A DNA stretch of 64,000 nucleotides from Burkholderia aenigmatica (GTDB lineage: Bacteria > Pseudomonadota > Gammaproteobacteria > Burkholderiales > Burkholderiaceae), in the NCBI RefSeq assembly GCF_902499175.1, contig NZ_CABVQC010000028.1, positions 35,057 to 99,056 on the forward strand, read 5' to 3'. Below are positions 17,090 through 25,980 of this stretch, one piece after another. Below the pieces are notes generated by a model that ran no database searches, was not told the origin of the DNA, and saw only the letters and a list, made by a program, of their open reading frames with translations. A program made the position numbers and the translations under genes. The number at the start of each line of letters is the position of its first letter. Position 1 is the first letter of the stretch.

Positions 17090-18310
17090 ATGTCCACTCT
17101 CGACGCGACGGTGTCGTCCGCCGCCGACCAAGGCGACGCGTCGCTCGTCAGCCTGCCCTGGATCAAGCAACTGGTGTCGATGGACACGACGAGCCGCGTG
17201 CCGAACCTCGGCCTGATCGAAACGGTACGCGACGCGCTCGCCGCAAAAGGCATCGCATCGACGATCACGCACGATCCGCGCGAAGGCTGGGCCAACCTGT
17301 TCGCGACCGTGCCCGCGCACGACGGCTCGACGAACGGCGGCATCGTGCTGTCGGGGCATACCGACGTCGTGCCGGTCGACGGCCAGCAATGGGACAGCAA
17401 TCCGTTCGCGCCGGAAATCCGCGACGGCCGCCTGTACGGCCGCGGCACCTGCGACATGAAGGGCTTCATCGGCACCGCGCTCGCGTTGCTGCCCGAGATG
17501 CAGGCGACCCAGCTCGCGAAGCCGATCCATTTCGCGCTGTCCTACGACGAGGAAATCGGCTGCGCGGGCGCGCCGCTGATGATTGCGGATCTGGTCAAGC
17601 GCGGCGTGCAACCGTCCGGCTGCATCGTCGGCGAGCCGACCAGCATGCGGCCGATCATCGCGCACAAGGGCATCAATGCGTACCGCTGCTGCGTGCGCGG
17701 CCACGCGGCGCATTCGTCGCTGACGCCGAAGGGGCTGAACGCGATCGAGTATGCGGCGCGCCTCATCTGCCACATCCGCGACATCGCCGACCGCTTCCGC
17801 GCCGAAGGCCCGTTCGACGCGCTGTACGACGTGCCGTTCACGACCGCGCAGACGAGCACGATCCAGGGCGGCAACGCGATCAACACGGTGCCGGCCGAAT
17901 GCCGGTTCGACTTCGAGTTCCGCAACCTGCCGACGCTCGACCCCGAGCAGATCTTCACGCGCATCGAAGCCTATGCACGTGAAACGCTGCTGCCACAGAT
18001 GCTTCGCGAGCATCCGAATGCCGCGATCGAATTCTCGAAGATCGCCGCGGCGCCCGGCCTCGACGCCACCGAACAGGCCGCGATCACGCAGCTCGTGCGC
18101 GCGCTGACGGCCGACCAGGACAAGCGCAAGGTCGCGTACGGCACCGAGGCCGGCCTGTTCGAACGCGCGGGCATCCCGAGCGTCGTATGCGGGCCCGGCA
18201 ACATCGAGCAGGCGCACAAGCCGAACGAATATGTCGAGCTCGCGCAGCTCGCCGGCTGCGAACAGTTCCTGCGCAAGTTCATCCGCAGCATGTCGGTCGA
18301 CGCGCACTGA
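17090..18310 (+). CDS. argE: acetylornithine deacetylase (M20 peptidase family)
   Basis: A 406-residue di-zinc deacylase of the ArgE/DapE/M20 family. Metal ligands are visible in LSGHTDVVPVDG and GRGTCDMKGF, the catalytic Glu in SYDEEIGCAG, and a dimerisation domain lies at ~185-300. It best fits ArgE, hydrolysing N-acetylornithine to ornithine in arginine biosynthesis. The ATG at 17090 has a good ribosome site (GACGGAG) and is preferred over an upstream in-frame ATG. It is followed closely by the dehydratase gene. Substrate specificity within the family is inferred. Confidence 0.88.
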   Translation: MSTLDATVSSAADQGDASLVSLPWIKQLVSMDTTSRVPNLGLIETVRDALAAKGIASTITHDPREGWANLFATVPAHDGSTNGGIVLSGHTDVVPVDGQQWDSNPFAPEIRDGRLYGRGTCDMKGFIGTALALLPEMQATQLAKPIHFALSYDEEIGCAGAPLMIADLVKRGVQPSGCIVGEPTSMRPIIAHKGINAYRCCVRGHAAHSSLTPKGLNAIEYAARLICHIRDIADRFRAEGPFDALYDVPFTTAQTSTIQGGNAINTVPAECRFDFEFRNLPTLDPEQIFTRIEAYARETLLPQMLREHPNAAIEFSKIAAAPGLDATEQAAITQLVRALTADQDKRKVAYGTEAGLFERAGIPSVVCGPGNIEQAHKPNEYVELAQLAGCEQFLRKFIRSMSVDAH

Positions 18311-18370
18311 CTGCCTCCCGCCACGCCGGCCCGCGTGTGCGGGCCGGCCCACTCCGCCACCCGCCACGTC

Positions 18371-19390
18371 ATGTCGACTGAACGCCAGGGCACCGCCCAT
18401 ACGACGATCGACGGCGAGCCGATCCCGACGCTCGACGAAATCGCCGCGCAGCATTTCGCACTGTCGCCCTGGGTCGCGCGCACGCCCGTGTTCGAACGCG
18501 CCGACCTGCCGTCCCTCGAGGGCACGCACGTCAACTTCAAGTTCGAGTTGCTGCAGGCCAGCGGCAGCTTCAAGGCGCGCGGCGCCTTCACGCACCTGCT
18601 CGCGCTCGACGAGGCGCGCAAGAACGCCGGCGTCACCTGCGTGTCGGCCGGCAATCACGCGGCGGCCGTCGCGTATGCGGCGATGCGGCTCGGCAGCAGC
18701 GCCAAGGTCGTGATGTTTCATACCGCGAGCCCGACGCGCATCGCGCAGTGCAAGCAGTACCGTGCGGAAGTCGTGCTGGCCGGCAGCGCATCGCAGGCGT
18801 TCGACCTCGTCCGGCGGATCGAGGCCGAGGAAGGCCGCTTCTTCATCCATCCGTTCAACGGCTATCACACGATCCTCGGTACCGCGACGCTCGGCTACGA
18901 ATGGGCGACGCAGACGCCCGACCTCGACGCGGTGATCGTGCCGATCGGCGGCGGCGGGCTCGCGGCCGGCATGGCGACCGCGCTGCGGCTCGCGAATCCG
19001 CGCGTGCACGTATACGGCGTCGAGCCGGAAGGCGCCGACGCGATGAGCCGCAGTTTCGCGGCGAATCACACGATCAAGATGAGCGCGATGCAGACGATCG
19101 CCGATTCGCTGATGGCGCCGCATACCGAGGAATACAGCTACCAGCTGTGCCGGCGCCACGTCGACCGCATCGTCACCGTGTCCGACGACGCGCTGCGTGC
19201 CGCGATGCTGTTCCTGTTCTCGCACTTGAAACTGTCGGTCGAACCGGCGTGCGCGGCCGCGCTGGCCGCACTGCTCGGGCCGCTGCGCGAAACGCTGCAG
19301 GGCAAGCGCGTCGGCGTGCTGCTATCCGGCACCAATACCGACCCCGGCACACTCGGCATGCATCTCGCTCACGCGAAATTGCAACACTGA
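18371..19390 (+). CDS. threonine/serine dehydratase-like PLP enzyme
   Basis: A 339-residue fold-type II PLP enzyme. The Schiff-base lysine is Lys68 in SGSFKARGAF. An Asn-containing SAGNHAAAVAYAA loop and the phosphate-binding glycine loop GGGGLAAG (~residue 193) are conserved. It lacks the C-terminal regulatory ACT domains of biosynthetic IlvA, so it resembles catabolic threonine/serine dehydratases or serine racemase. It has a 60-bp gap to the upstream argE-like gene and may be co-transcribed. The exact substrate cannot be fixed from sequence. Confidence 0.85.
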   Translation: MSTERQGTAHTTIDGEPIPTLDEIAAQHFALSPWVARTPVFERADLPSLEGTHVNFKFELLQASGSFKARGAFTHLLALDEARKNAGVTCVSAGNHAAAVAYAAMRLGSSAKVVMFHTASPTRIAQCKQYRAEVVLAGSASQAFDLVRRIEAEEGRFFIHPFNGYHTILGTATLGYEWATQTPDLDAVIVPIGGGGLAAGMATALRLANPRVHVYGVEPEGADAMSRSFAANHTIKMSAMQTIADSLMAPHTEEYSYQLCRRHVDRIVTVSDDALRAAMLFLFSHLKLSVEPACAAALAALLGPLRETLQGKRVGVLLSGTNTDPGTLGMHLAHAKLQH

Positions 19391-19420
19391 CCCCGCATCG
19401 GGCACTTGCGGGTAAACCCA

Positions 19421-19461
19421 GGGTTATCCCCAGATTATGTTGACAGCCCTGTTGATAACCC
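19421..19461. repeat. inverted repeat with DnaA-box-like halves
   Basis: GGGTTATC (19421-19428) and GATAACCC (19454-19461) form an 8-bp inverted repeat. The halves contain TTATCCCCA (19424-19432) and, on the minus strand, TTATCAACA (19450-19458), each one mismatch from the DnaA box TTATCCACA. It lies between the dehydratase stop and the lipoprotein gene. Confidence 0.4.
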
Positions 19462-19535
19462 GCCGGACAAGCACGCAAGTGGTTGAGCGCGCAGCGTTTT
19501 GCGCGCGCGGAGGTCGATCGTCACGAAATGGGCAG

Positions 19536-20006
19536 ATGCGACCGTCGGCCGCATGCGCCGCGACCGGGTGGCGCCGCGCGGCGCCGGTGATCGGCAGTGT
19601 TGCGATCGCGCTGCTCGCCGGTTGCGCGGCACCGTCCTCGCCCGTCGACGGCGCGCCGTTGGCCTGCGCGCAGCCGGGCGAGCACCGCATGCTGCAGGCC
19701 GACCTGCTGTTCGGGCGCGACATCGCCGCGCGCGGCCCCGTCACCGATGCGGAACGGGCGACGTTCCTCGCCGACACGGTCACGCCGCGGTTCCCCGACG
19801 GCCTCACCTACTGGGACACGCACGGCCAGTGGCGCAACCGCGCAAGCGGCGGAATCACCCGCGAAGACAGCTTCGTGATCCGTATCATCGCCGACGATAC
19901 GCCCGACACGCGCGCGCGGCTCGCCGCAATCCGGCAAGCGTACGTGGTGCGCTTCCGGCAGCAATCGGTCGGCATCACGCTCGTGCCGGCCTGCGCGGCG
20001 TTCTGA
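19536..20006 (+). CDS. DUF3574 lipoprotein
   Basis: About 156 residues beginning with an N-terminal signal ending in a lipobox (IALLAGCAAP), so it should be lipidated on that Cys and anchored to a membrane facing the periplasm. The rest matches DUF3574: QADLLFGRDIAARGPVTDAE, then FPDGLTYWDTHGQWR. Function is unknown for the family. ATG 19536 is chosen because it puts the signal peptide at the N-terminus. Upstream in-frame starts would add ~33 unrelated residues. Confidence 0.7.
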   Translation: MRPSAACAATGWRRAAPVIGSVAIALLAGCAAPSSPVDGAPLACAQPGEHRMLQADLLFGRDIAARGPVTDAERATFLADTVTPRFPDGLTYWDTHGQWRNRASGGITREDSFVIRIIADDTPDTRARLAAIRQAYVVRFRQQSVGITLVPACAAF

Positions 20007-20035
20007 CGACCCTTCTCTCTGCCGCAAATCCGCGT

Positions 20036-20066
20036 AAAAAAAACGGGCGCCCGAAGGCGCCCGTCG
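20036..20066 (-). terminator. intrinsic terminator of mrcA
   Basis: A hairpin ACGGGCGCC/GGCGCCCGT with a CGAA tetraloop. On the minus strand it is followed by a run of T residues (the A run at 20037-20043). It lies 25 bp beyond the mrcA stop. Confidence 0.85.
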
Positions 20067-20090
20067 CATGCCGGAACCGCGGCGTGCCGC

Positions 20091-22607
20091 TTACTTGTTC
20101 TCGAACATGTCCATGATCTGCTGCTTCTCCTGCGGCGTGACGGGCGGCGGTGCGAGCCCTGCGGCACCGGCCGAGCCGAGTGCGTCGTTCGCGCTGATCG
20201 AATTCTCGGCCGGGTTGATGTCGACGTTCGCGACGAAGCCGTTGCCCGGCGTGCGATCGGCGTAGTACAGCTCGCCGTCGATCGAGGTCAGGCCGTCCGG
20301 GATCGGCATCTGCTGCTCGGGTACGCCGTTCAGCGCGGTGCGCATGTAGTTCACCCAGATCGGCAACGCGAGCTGCGCACCGAATTCGCGGCTGCCGAGG
20401 CTCTTCGGCTGGTCGAAGCCCATCCACGCGACCGCGACGAGCGATTGCTGGTAGCCGGCGAACCAGCCGTCCTTCGCGTCGTTCGTCGTACCGGTCTTGC
20501 CCTGCAGGTCGCTGCGGCCCAGTGCGTTGGTGCCCGCGCCCGTGCCGGCCGTCGCGACCGAATGCAGCAGGCTGTTCATCATGTACGCGTTGCGGCCTTC
20601 GATCGTGCGCGGCGCCGTGCTGCCGGCGAGCACCGGCTGCGACTTCTGCAGCGGCTGGCCGCGTGCGTCGTCGACTTCGGCGATCAGGTACGGATCGACC
20701 TTGTAGCCGCCGTTCGCGAACACCGCATAGCCGGTCGCGAGCTGCAGCGGCGTCACGAGGCCCGCGCCGAGCGCCATCGGCAGGTACGGCGGCGTCTTCG
20801 CCGGGTCGAAGCCGAAGCGCTGCGTCACGTACTGCTGCGCGTACTGCGTGCCGATCGACGCGAGGATCCGGATCGACACGAGGTTCTTCGAGCGCTGCAG
20901 GCCGGTGCGCATCGTCATCGGGCCGTCCGGCTGGTCGTCGTCCTTCGGCTCCCATGCGGTGCCACCCGGCACGCTCGGCGGGAAGTACAGCGGCGCGTCG
21001 TTGATCATCGTCGCCGGCCCCATGCCCTTGTCGAGCGACGCCGAGTAGATGAACGGCTTGAACGACGAGCCCGGCTGGCGCCACGCCTGCGTCACGTGGT
21101 TGAACTTGCTCTTGTTGAAGTCGAAGCCGCCGACGAGCGAGCGGATCGCGCCGTCCTGCGGCGCAATCGCGACGAGCGCGCCTTCGACCTGCGGCAGCTG
21201 CACCACCTGCCAGCCCGTCTTGCCGTCCTTCAGCACGCGCACGACCGAGCCCGGCTTGATGCGCAGCGTGTCGTTCGCGCGGGGACCGAGCGCGACCGCG
21301 ACGAAGCGCAGCCCGGCCGGGCCGATCGTCGTGGTCGCGCCGCCGACGAACTGCACCTCGACCGCGCCCGGCGACGCCGACAGCACGACCGCCGACTGCA
21401 GGTCGCCGTTGTCCGGGTGATCGGCGAGCGCGTCGTCGATCGCCTCGTCGCGGTCGTCGCCGGCCGCGGGCAACTTGATCGACGCTTCCGGCCCGCGATA
21501 GCCGTGGCGGCGCTCGTAGTCGAGAATGCCGCGACGCACGGCCTGGTACGCGGCTTCCTGGTCGGACGAGTTGATCGTCGTCGTGACGGTCAGCCCGCGC
21601 GTATAGGTTTCGTCCTTGTACTGCTGGTACATCATCTGCCGCACCATCTCGGCGACGTACTCGCCGTGCACCGCATACTGGTTGCCCGGCGTGCGCACGT
21701 GGATCTCTTCCTTCACGGCCTCGTCGTACTGCGGCTGCGTGATGTAGCCGACTTCGAGCATGCGCTTCAGGATGTATTCCTGGCGCACCTTCGCCCGCTT
21801 CGGATTGACGACCGGGTTATACGCGGACGGCGCCTTCGGCAGCCCCGCGAGCATCGCCGCTTCCGCGAGCGTGATGTCCTTCAGGTCCTTGCCGAAGTAC
21901 ACGCGCGCGGCGGCCGCGAAGCCGTACGAGCGCTGACCGAGATAGATCTGGTTCATGTACAGCTCGAGGATCTGGTCCTTCGTCAGGGCCTTCTCGATCT
22001 TGTACGCGAGCAGCATTTCGTAAATCTTGCGCGTGTAGGTCTTCTCGCTCGACAGGAAGAAGTTGCGCGCGACCTGCATCGTGATCGTGCTCGCGCCCTG
22101 GCGCGCGCCGCCGTGCATCAGGTCGGCCACGCCCGCGCGCAGGATGCCGACGAAGTCGACACCGCCGTGTTCGTAGAAGCGGTAGTCCTCGATCGCGAGC
22201 ACCGCCTTCTTCATCACGTCCGGAATCTCCTGGAAGCGCACGAGGCTGCGGCGCTCCTCGCCGAACTCGCCGATCAGCACGTGATCGGCCGTAAACACGC
22301 GCAGCGGCACCTTCGGCTGGTAGTTGGTCAGCGCATCGAGCGACGGCAGTTGCGGCGCCATCACGACCAGCGCGTAGCCGACGATCAGCGCGCCGACGAT
22401 CGCGGCGATCGCGAACAGCCCGGCGAACCACAGCATGACGCGCGAGCCGAATCCGCGGCGGCGGCCCCCGCCGCCGCTGCGCTGGGTGCGGCGATCGTCG
22501 TCGCGGTCATCCTCATCGGGGTAATAGGCTCCGGACGGCGAACGGCGCAGCGTGTAGTGGGGTTCGTTCCTGTCGGAAGAAGAAGGCGGTCGTTTGATAA
22601 TTGGCAT
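20091..22607 (-). CDS. mrcA: penicillin-binding protein 1A (bifunctional transglycosylase/transpeptidase)
   Basis: An 838-residue class A PBP that polymerises and crosslinks peptidoglycan at the inner membrane. A cytoplasmic basic Arg-rich segment precedes one membrane helix (~53-77). The glycosyltransferase domain holds the catalytic Glu in EDYRFYEHGGVD and QGASTITMQVARNFFL. An OB-like insert follows. The transpeptidase has the active serine in PGSSFKPFIYSAS, SKN in RSKNLVSIRI and KTG in GKTGTTNDAKDGW. It is monocistronic with its own terminator. The short distance to the divergent pspA gene suggests a shared envelope theme only by position. Confidence 0.95.
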   Translation of the reverse strand: MPIIKRPPSSSDRNEPHYTLRRSPSGAYYPDEDDRDDDRRTQRSGGGGRRRGFGSRVMLWFAGLFAIAAIVGALIVGYALVVMAPQLPSLDALTNYQPKVPLRVFTADHVLIGEFGEERRSLVRFQEIPDVMKKAVLAIEDYRFYEHGGVDFVGILRAGVADLMHGGARQGASTITMQVARNFFLSSEKTYTRKIYEMLLAYKIEKALTKDQILELYMNQIYLGQRSYGFAAAARVYFGKDLKDITLAEAAMLAGLPKAPSAYNPVVNPKRAKVRQEYILKRMLEVGYITQPQYDEAVKEEIHVRTPGNQYAVHGEYVAEMVRQMMYQQYKDETYTRGLTVTTTINSSDQEAAYQAVRRGILDYERRHGYRGPEASIKLPAAGDDRDEAIDDALADHPDNGDLQSAVVLSASPGAVEVQFVGGATTTIGPAGLRFVAVALGPRANDTLRIKPGSVVRVLKDGKTGWQVVQLPQVEGALVAIAPQDGAIRSLVGGFDFNKSKFNHVTQAWRQPGSSFKPFIYSASLDKGMGPATMINDAPLYFPPSVPGGTAWEPKDDDQPDGPMTMRTGLQRSKNLVSIRILASIGTQYAQQYVTQRFGFDPAKTPPYLPMALGAGLVTPLQLATGYAVFANGGYKVDPYLIAEVDDARGQPLQKSQPVLAGSTAPRTIEGRNAYMMNSLLHSVATAGTGAGTNALGRSDLQGKTGTTNDAKDGWFAGYQQSLVAVAWMGFDQPKSLGSREFGAQLALPIWVNYMRTALNGVPEQQMPIPDGLTSIDGELYYADRTPGNGFVANVDINPAENSISANDALGSAGAAGLAPPPVTPQEKQQIMDMFENK

Positions 22608-23050
22608 GTCGGAATGGCGGGCGGTCGTGGCGCCCTCGGACGCATGCGGAAATGCAGGCGAATGAATCAGAGCAGAGACATCGTGATGCGGCTGTCACGT
22701 CGACAGACCCCGCCGCGCGGCGATCCGTTCCCGCGACGTGACAGCGCATTTTAATGAAATCGACCGGGTGGCTTCGCGATTTTTTGTAAAAATTCCCGCA
22801 ATGCCGTGATTTAAGGAACGTATTGTCGGCATCCTCTGCCTATCATGGACACGCAATATGGCGCGCATAGTCGATTTTCTTTCAATCGCGAAAGGTTCGA
22901 CATCCTGATGCGCAAGCCGCTTGAACTCGCGCGTTTAAGCCGTATTTAAGTGAACCGGTGGTGTAATATCCGCCGGCTCATGCGGGTCGGAACCGGCTCG
23001 CAACGGGCACTGCCGCGGTCACGCGGCGCCTTTCAACCACGGAGGATTTC
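22608..23050. other. intergenic region between mrcA and pspA
   Basis: A 443-bp divergent intergenic region, markedly AT-richer in its middle (22745-22960) than flanking genes. It should hold promoters for both mrcA and pspA. I found no sigma54-type TGGCAC/TTGC pair and no convincing sigma70 pair. GTGTAATAT at 22959-22967 is the best -10-like sequence for pspA. No gene or stable RNA is recognised. Confidence 0.4.
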
Positions 23051-23731
23051 ATGTCGCTTTTCGACTCTGTTTCGCGCACGATCAAAGGCCTGCTGAACGA
23101 TGCGGCCGATTCGGTACAGGATCCGTCGCGCGACGCACGGCAGATCGTGCGGGAGCTCGACGACAGCATCGGCCGTGCCGAGAATTCGCTGATCGAAATC
23201 GAAGCACAGGTCGCGACCCAGCGCAGCAAGCGCGATGCGGCCGACGACAAGGTGAAGAAGTACGAGGACGGCGCGAAGCGCGCGCTGCAGTCCGGCGATG
23301 AAGCACTCGCACGCGAGGCACTCGGCGCACAGTCCAACGCGGAAGCCGAGCGTGACGCGCTCGCGGCCGAACTGTCGACGCTCGAGCCGTCGGTCGACAA
23401 GCTGAAGGGGCAGATCGCCGACATGCGCCAGCGCCGCAACGACCTGAATGCGCGCTCGAACATCCTGCAGGCCAAGCAGGAAATTGCGCAGGCGAAGGAC
23501 GTCGCGGCCAGCGCCCTGGGCGGCATCGGCGGCAAGAACCTGTCCGAGGACTTCCAGAAGCTCGAGGACAAGGTCGCGCTGCAGAACGCACGCTCGGACG
23601 CGCGCCTGAATTCGGCCGACACGTCGAGCGGCAAGGCGCTCGACGACAAGCTCGCCGCGCTGAACAAGGGCCCGTCGGTCGAGGATCGCCTCGCCGCGCT
23701 GAAGAAGCAGCTCGACACGCCCGCGCAGTAA
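23051..23731 (+). CDS. pspA: PspA/IM30 family membrane-stress protein
   Basis: A 226-residue, almost entirely helical coiled-coil protein of the PspA/IM30/Vipp1 (ESCRT-III-like) family. An amphipathic N-terminal helix (MSLFDSVSRTIKGLLND) would bind stressed inner membrane, followed by long coiled coils (~25-190) that drive oligomerisation. There is an excellent GGAGG ribosome site. No PspF, PspB or PspC is adjacent, so it is not wired like the E. coli psp operon. Neighbours are a TPR membrane protein and MscL, all consistent with envelope stress. Confidence 0.85.
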   Translation: MSLFDSVSRTIKGLLNDAADSVQDPSRDARQIVRELDDSIGRAENSLIEIEAQVATQRSKRDAADDKVKKYEDGAKRALQSGDEALAREALGAQSNAEAERDALAAELSTLEPSVDKLKGQIADMRQRRNDLNARSNILQAKQEIAQAKDVAASALGGIGGKNLSEDFQKLEDKVALQNARSDARLNSADTSSGKALDDKLAALNKGPSVEDRLAALKKQLDTPAQ

Positions 23732-23819
23732 CGGCCACTGCGGGCAACCGCGCCGCCGCCCGCCCCGGGCGCGGCGCGAACCGATCGTCAGGAGACGGGC
23801 GCCTGCGCCCGGTTCGACC

Positions 23820-24983
23820 ATGAAGAAATCTCTCGCCGCACTCGGCCTCTCGCTGATGTTGCTGTCGTCCGCCGCATTTGCGGTCCCGTCGCTGCAGCAG
23901 GTCGAGCAATCGATCGCGCAACGCAACTGGCAGCAAGCCGACACGCAGCTGTCGCAAGTCATCGACGCCCATCCGAACAACGCGCACGCGCGCTACCTGT
24001 ATGCGCAGGTGCTGGACCGCGAAGGCCGCGCGTCCGACGCACTCACGCAACTGCAACGCGCGAAGTCGCTCGATCCGCAGCTCAAGTTCACCGACGCGTC
24101 GCGCTTCGCGCAGACGGAGTCGCGCATCCGCGCCGACGCCGCGCGCGTGAGCGGCAACGTGCCGTCGGCCACGCAGGCCGGCACGCTGCAATCGTCGCTC
24201 GCGCCCGCCGTCGCGCCGGCCGAGAAACACGGCCCGTCGACCGGCATGTGGATCGGCCTCGGGCTGATCGTCGCGGTGATCGCGCTGGTGCTGCGCTGGA
24301 CGCTGCGGCGCGCACGCACGGCCGACGACAGCCGCGCCGACGACGAACGCCGCACGCAGCTCAAGCGTGCCACCGACGTGCTGAACGATATCCGCCCGCT
24401 GAAACTCGACGCGAAGCTGTCGACGGCGCCCGGCGCCGCGGCGCTCACGGGCGAACTCGAAGCAATCGAGACCGACGCGCGCACGCTCGTCGAAACGCTG
24501 TCGAACGGCAAGAATCCGGTGCCGCCCTATCGCGTCGATGAACTCGAACAGCGCCATGCGAGCGTGAAGGCACGCGTCGAAGGCCGTCCCGATCCGGCCG
24601 CGCAACCCGCGGCACCGGTGAACGGCAGCGGCTCCGTGTATGCGCAGGAAGCCGATCGCATGACGGGCGCGCAAGGCCAGCCGTATCCGCAGCAGCCCTA
24701 CCCGCAACAGCAACCGCCGGTGGTGATCCAGCAAGGCGGCGGCGGTTTCGGCGGCGGCATGGGCGGGCTGCTGACCGGCGTATTGCTCGGCGAAGCGATG
24801 TCGGGTGGCCGCGAGCGCGTGGTCGAACGCGACGTGATCGTCGACGGCGAGCGCCGTCGGCAGGAGAACGATCCGGGCTTCGACCTCGGCCGCGGCGACA
24901 GTTCGAACTGGAGCGACGGCAACGGCGGCGGCGGCATGGATCTCGGCAGCAACGACGACGGCTGGACCGACGACAACACCTGA
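23820..24983 (+). CDS. TPR-containing membrane protein with Gly/Gln-rich tail
   Basis: A 387-residue protein. It has a cleavable signal peptide (to ~AFAV, residue 21), TPR-type helices at ~22-90 (NWQQADTQLSQV, NAHARYLYAQVLDREGRASDALTQLQRA) and one membrane helix at ~142-160 (GMWIGLGLIVAVIALVL). A cytoplasmic helical domain follows, then a low-complexity tail: Gln/Pro-rich, then a Gly-rich GGGFGGGMGGLLTGVLLGEAM, ending acidic. This suggests a membrane scaffold. It follows pspA by 88 bp and is probably co-transcribed. The strongest Shine-Dalgarno (GGAG, 23791) is 25 nt from the ATG, separated by a small hairpin. Function unknown. Confidence 0.7.
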   Translation: MKKSLAALGLSLMLLSSAAFAVPSLQQVEQSIAQRNWQQADTQLSQVIDAHPNNAHARYLYAQVLDREGRASDALTQLQRAKSLDPQLKFTDASRFAQTESRIRADAARVSGNVPSATQAGTLQSSLAPAVAPAEKHGPSTGMWIGLGLIVAVIALVLRWTLRRARTADDSRADDERRTQLKRATDVLNDIRPLKLDAKLSTAPGAAALTGELEAIETDARTLVETLSNGKNPVPPYRVDELEQRHASVKARVEGRPDPAAQPAAPVNGSGSVYAQEADRMTGAQGQPYPQQPYPQQQPPVVIQQGGGGFGGGMGGLLTGVLLGEAMSGGRERVVERDVIVDGERRRQENDPGFDLGRGDSSNWSDGNGGGGMDLGSNDDGWTDDNT

Positions 24984-25214
24984 CGCTACGCAGCGCGTCG
25001 ACATACCCGCGACGCGCAGCCACGCACGCCACGCTCCCCTGCATGCCGGCCGCGCCGACGCGCGGATTTGTCAATCATTTCAAGATGGACTACCGGCAAT
25101 GGGGAGCGTTCGCTATCATGCGGCCATCGGCGTGCCACCGACCCTCATTCGACGCTCTGCATCCCTGCGCGTCGCGGCACGCCTCCCGTCGCCCCAACCA
25201 GGAGAAAGCCGCTC

Positions 25215-25646
25215 ATGAGCATCATCAAGGAATTCAAGGAGTTCGCCGTCAAGGGCAACGTCATGGATCTCGCCGTCGGCGTGATCATCGGCGGCGCGTT
25301 CTCGAAGATCGTCGACTCGGTCGTGAAAGACCTCATCATGCCGGTCATCGGCGTGCTGACCGGTGGTCTGGATTTCTCGAACAAGTTCGTTCTGCTCGGC
25401 ACCATCCCTCCGACGTTCAAGGGTAATCCCGATTCGTTCAAGGACCTGCAGGCCGCGGGTGTCGCCGCGTTCGGCTACGGCTCGTTCATCACCGTGGCGA
25501 TCAATTTCGTCATCCTCGCGTTCATCATTTTCCTGATGGTGAAATTCATCAACAAGCTGCGCAAGCCGGAAGAAGCCGCGCCGGCCGCGACGCCGGAAGA
25601 CACCGTGCTGCTGCGCGAGATCCGCGATTCGCTGAAGCAGCGCTGA
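25215..25646 (+). CDS. mscL: large-conductance mechanosensitive channel MscL
   Basis: A 143-residue homopentameric channel that opens under membrane tension during hypo-osmotic shock. The first transmembrane helix contains the signature KGNVMDLAVGVIIGGAFSKIV, here given from residue ~14. The second helix is at ~85-108 (FITVAINFVILAFIIFLMV), followed by the cytoplasmic helix ending LLREIRDSLKQR. An AGGAGAAA ribosome site precedes ATG 25215. It is followed by an intrinsic terminator and is probably transcribed alone. Confidence 0.97.
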   Translation: MSIIKEFKEFAVKGNVMDLAVGVIIGGAFSKIVDSVVKDLIMPVIGVLTGGLDFSNKFVLLGTIPPTFKGNPDSFKDLQAAGVAAFGYGSFITVAINFVILAFIIFLMVKFINKLRKPEEAAPAATPEDTVLLREIRDSLKQR

Positions 25647-25667
25647 TCGCCGAGCGCCCCGCCTGCC

Positions 25668-25693
25668 AGGCCCGCCCCGTGCGGGCCTTTTTG
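25668..25693 (+). terminator. intrinsic terminator of mscL
   Basis: An 8-bp stem AGGCCCGC/GCGGGCCT with a 5-nt loop, followed by a T run, 22 bp after the mscL stop. Confidence 0.85.
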
Positions 25694-25980
25694 TTGCGTG
25701 CGCGATGCACCGCCGCATGCGGCCTATCTCACTTTTTTGTGACGGGCGAATGCACGCGCGGGGAAAGCAGGTCTATGATGGAGACTAAACGACAGTACGG
25801 GCGCCAAGACGCTGGCTGTGTCGATCATGGCGAGCAGGTCGACGGGAGACATTGATCGTCGTACTGCACGAAGGCAGCATTTTCGTGTGCTATAAAGGAT
25901 CGACATGCGGCGTACATAGCCGGGAGTGGGTCGCATGAAAGTGCCGCATTTCTTGCAATTGTTTTTGAGGCGAGTGTTTA

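Noticed and set aside
14588..19225. A 1545-codon open frame on the minus strand
   Set aside because: It is antisense to mfd, the argE-like gene and the dehydratase gene. The translation is Arg/Ala/His-rich with no domain, as expected from high-GC third positions of the real genes.
22608..23050. Search for a sigma54 promoter ahead of pspA
   Set aside because: No TGGCAC-N5-TTGC pair in the correct orientation; psp genes here are not preceded by a PspF-type arrangement.
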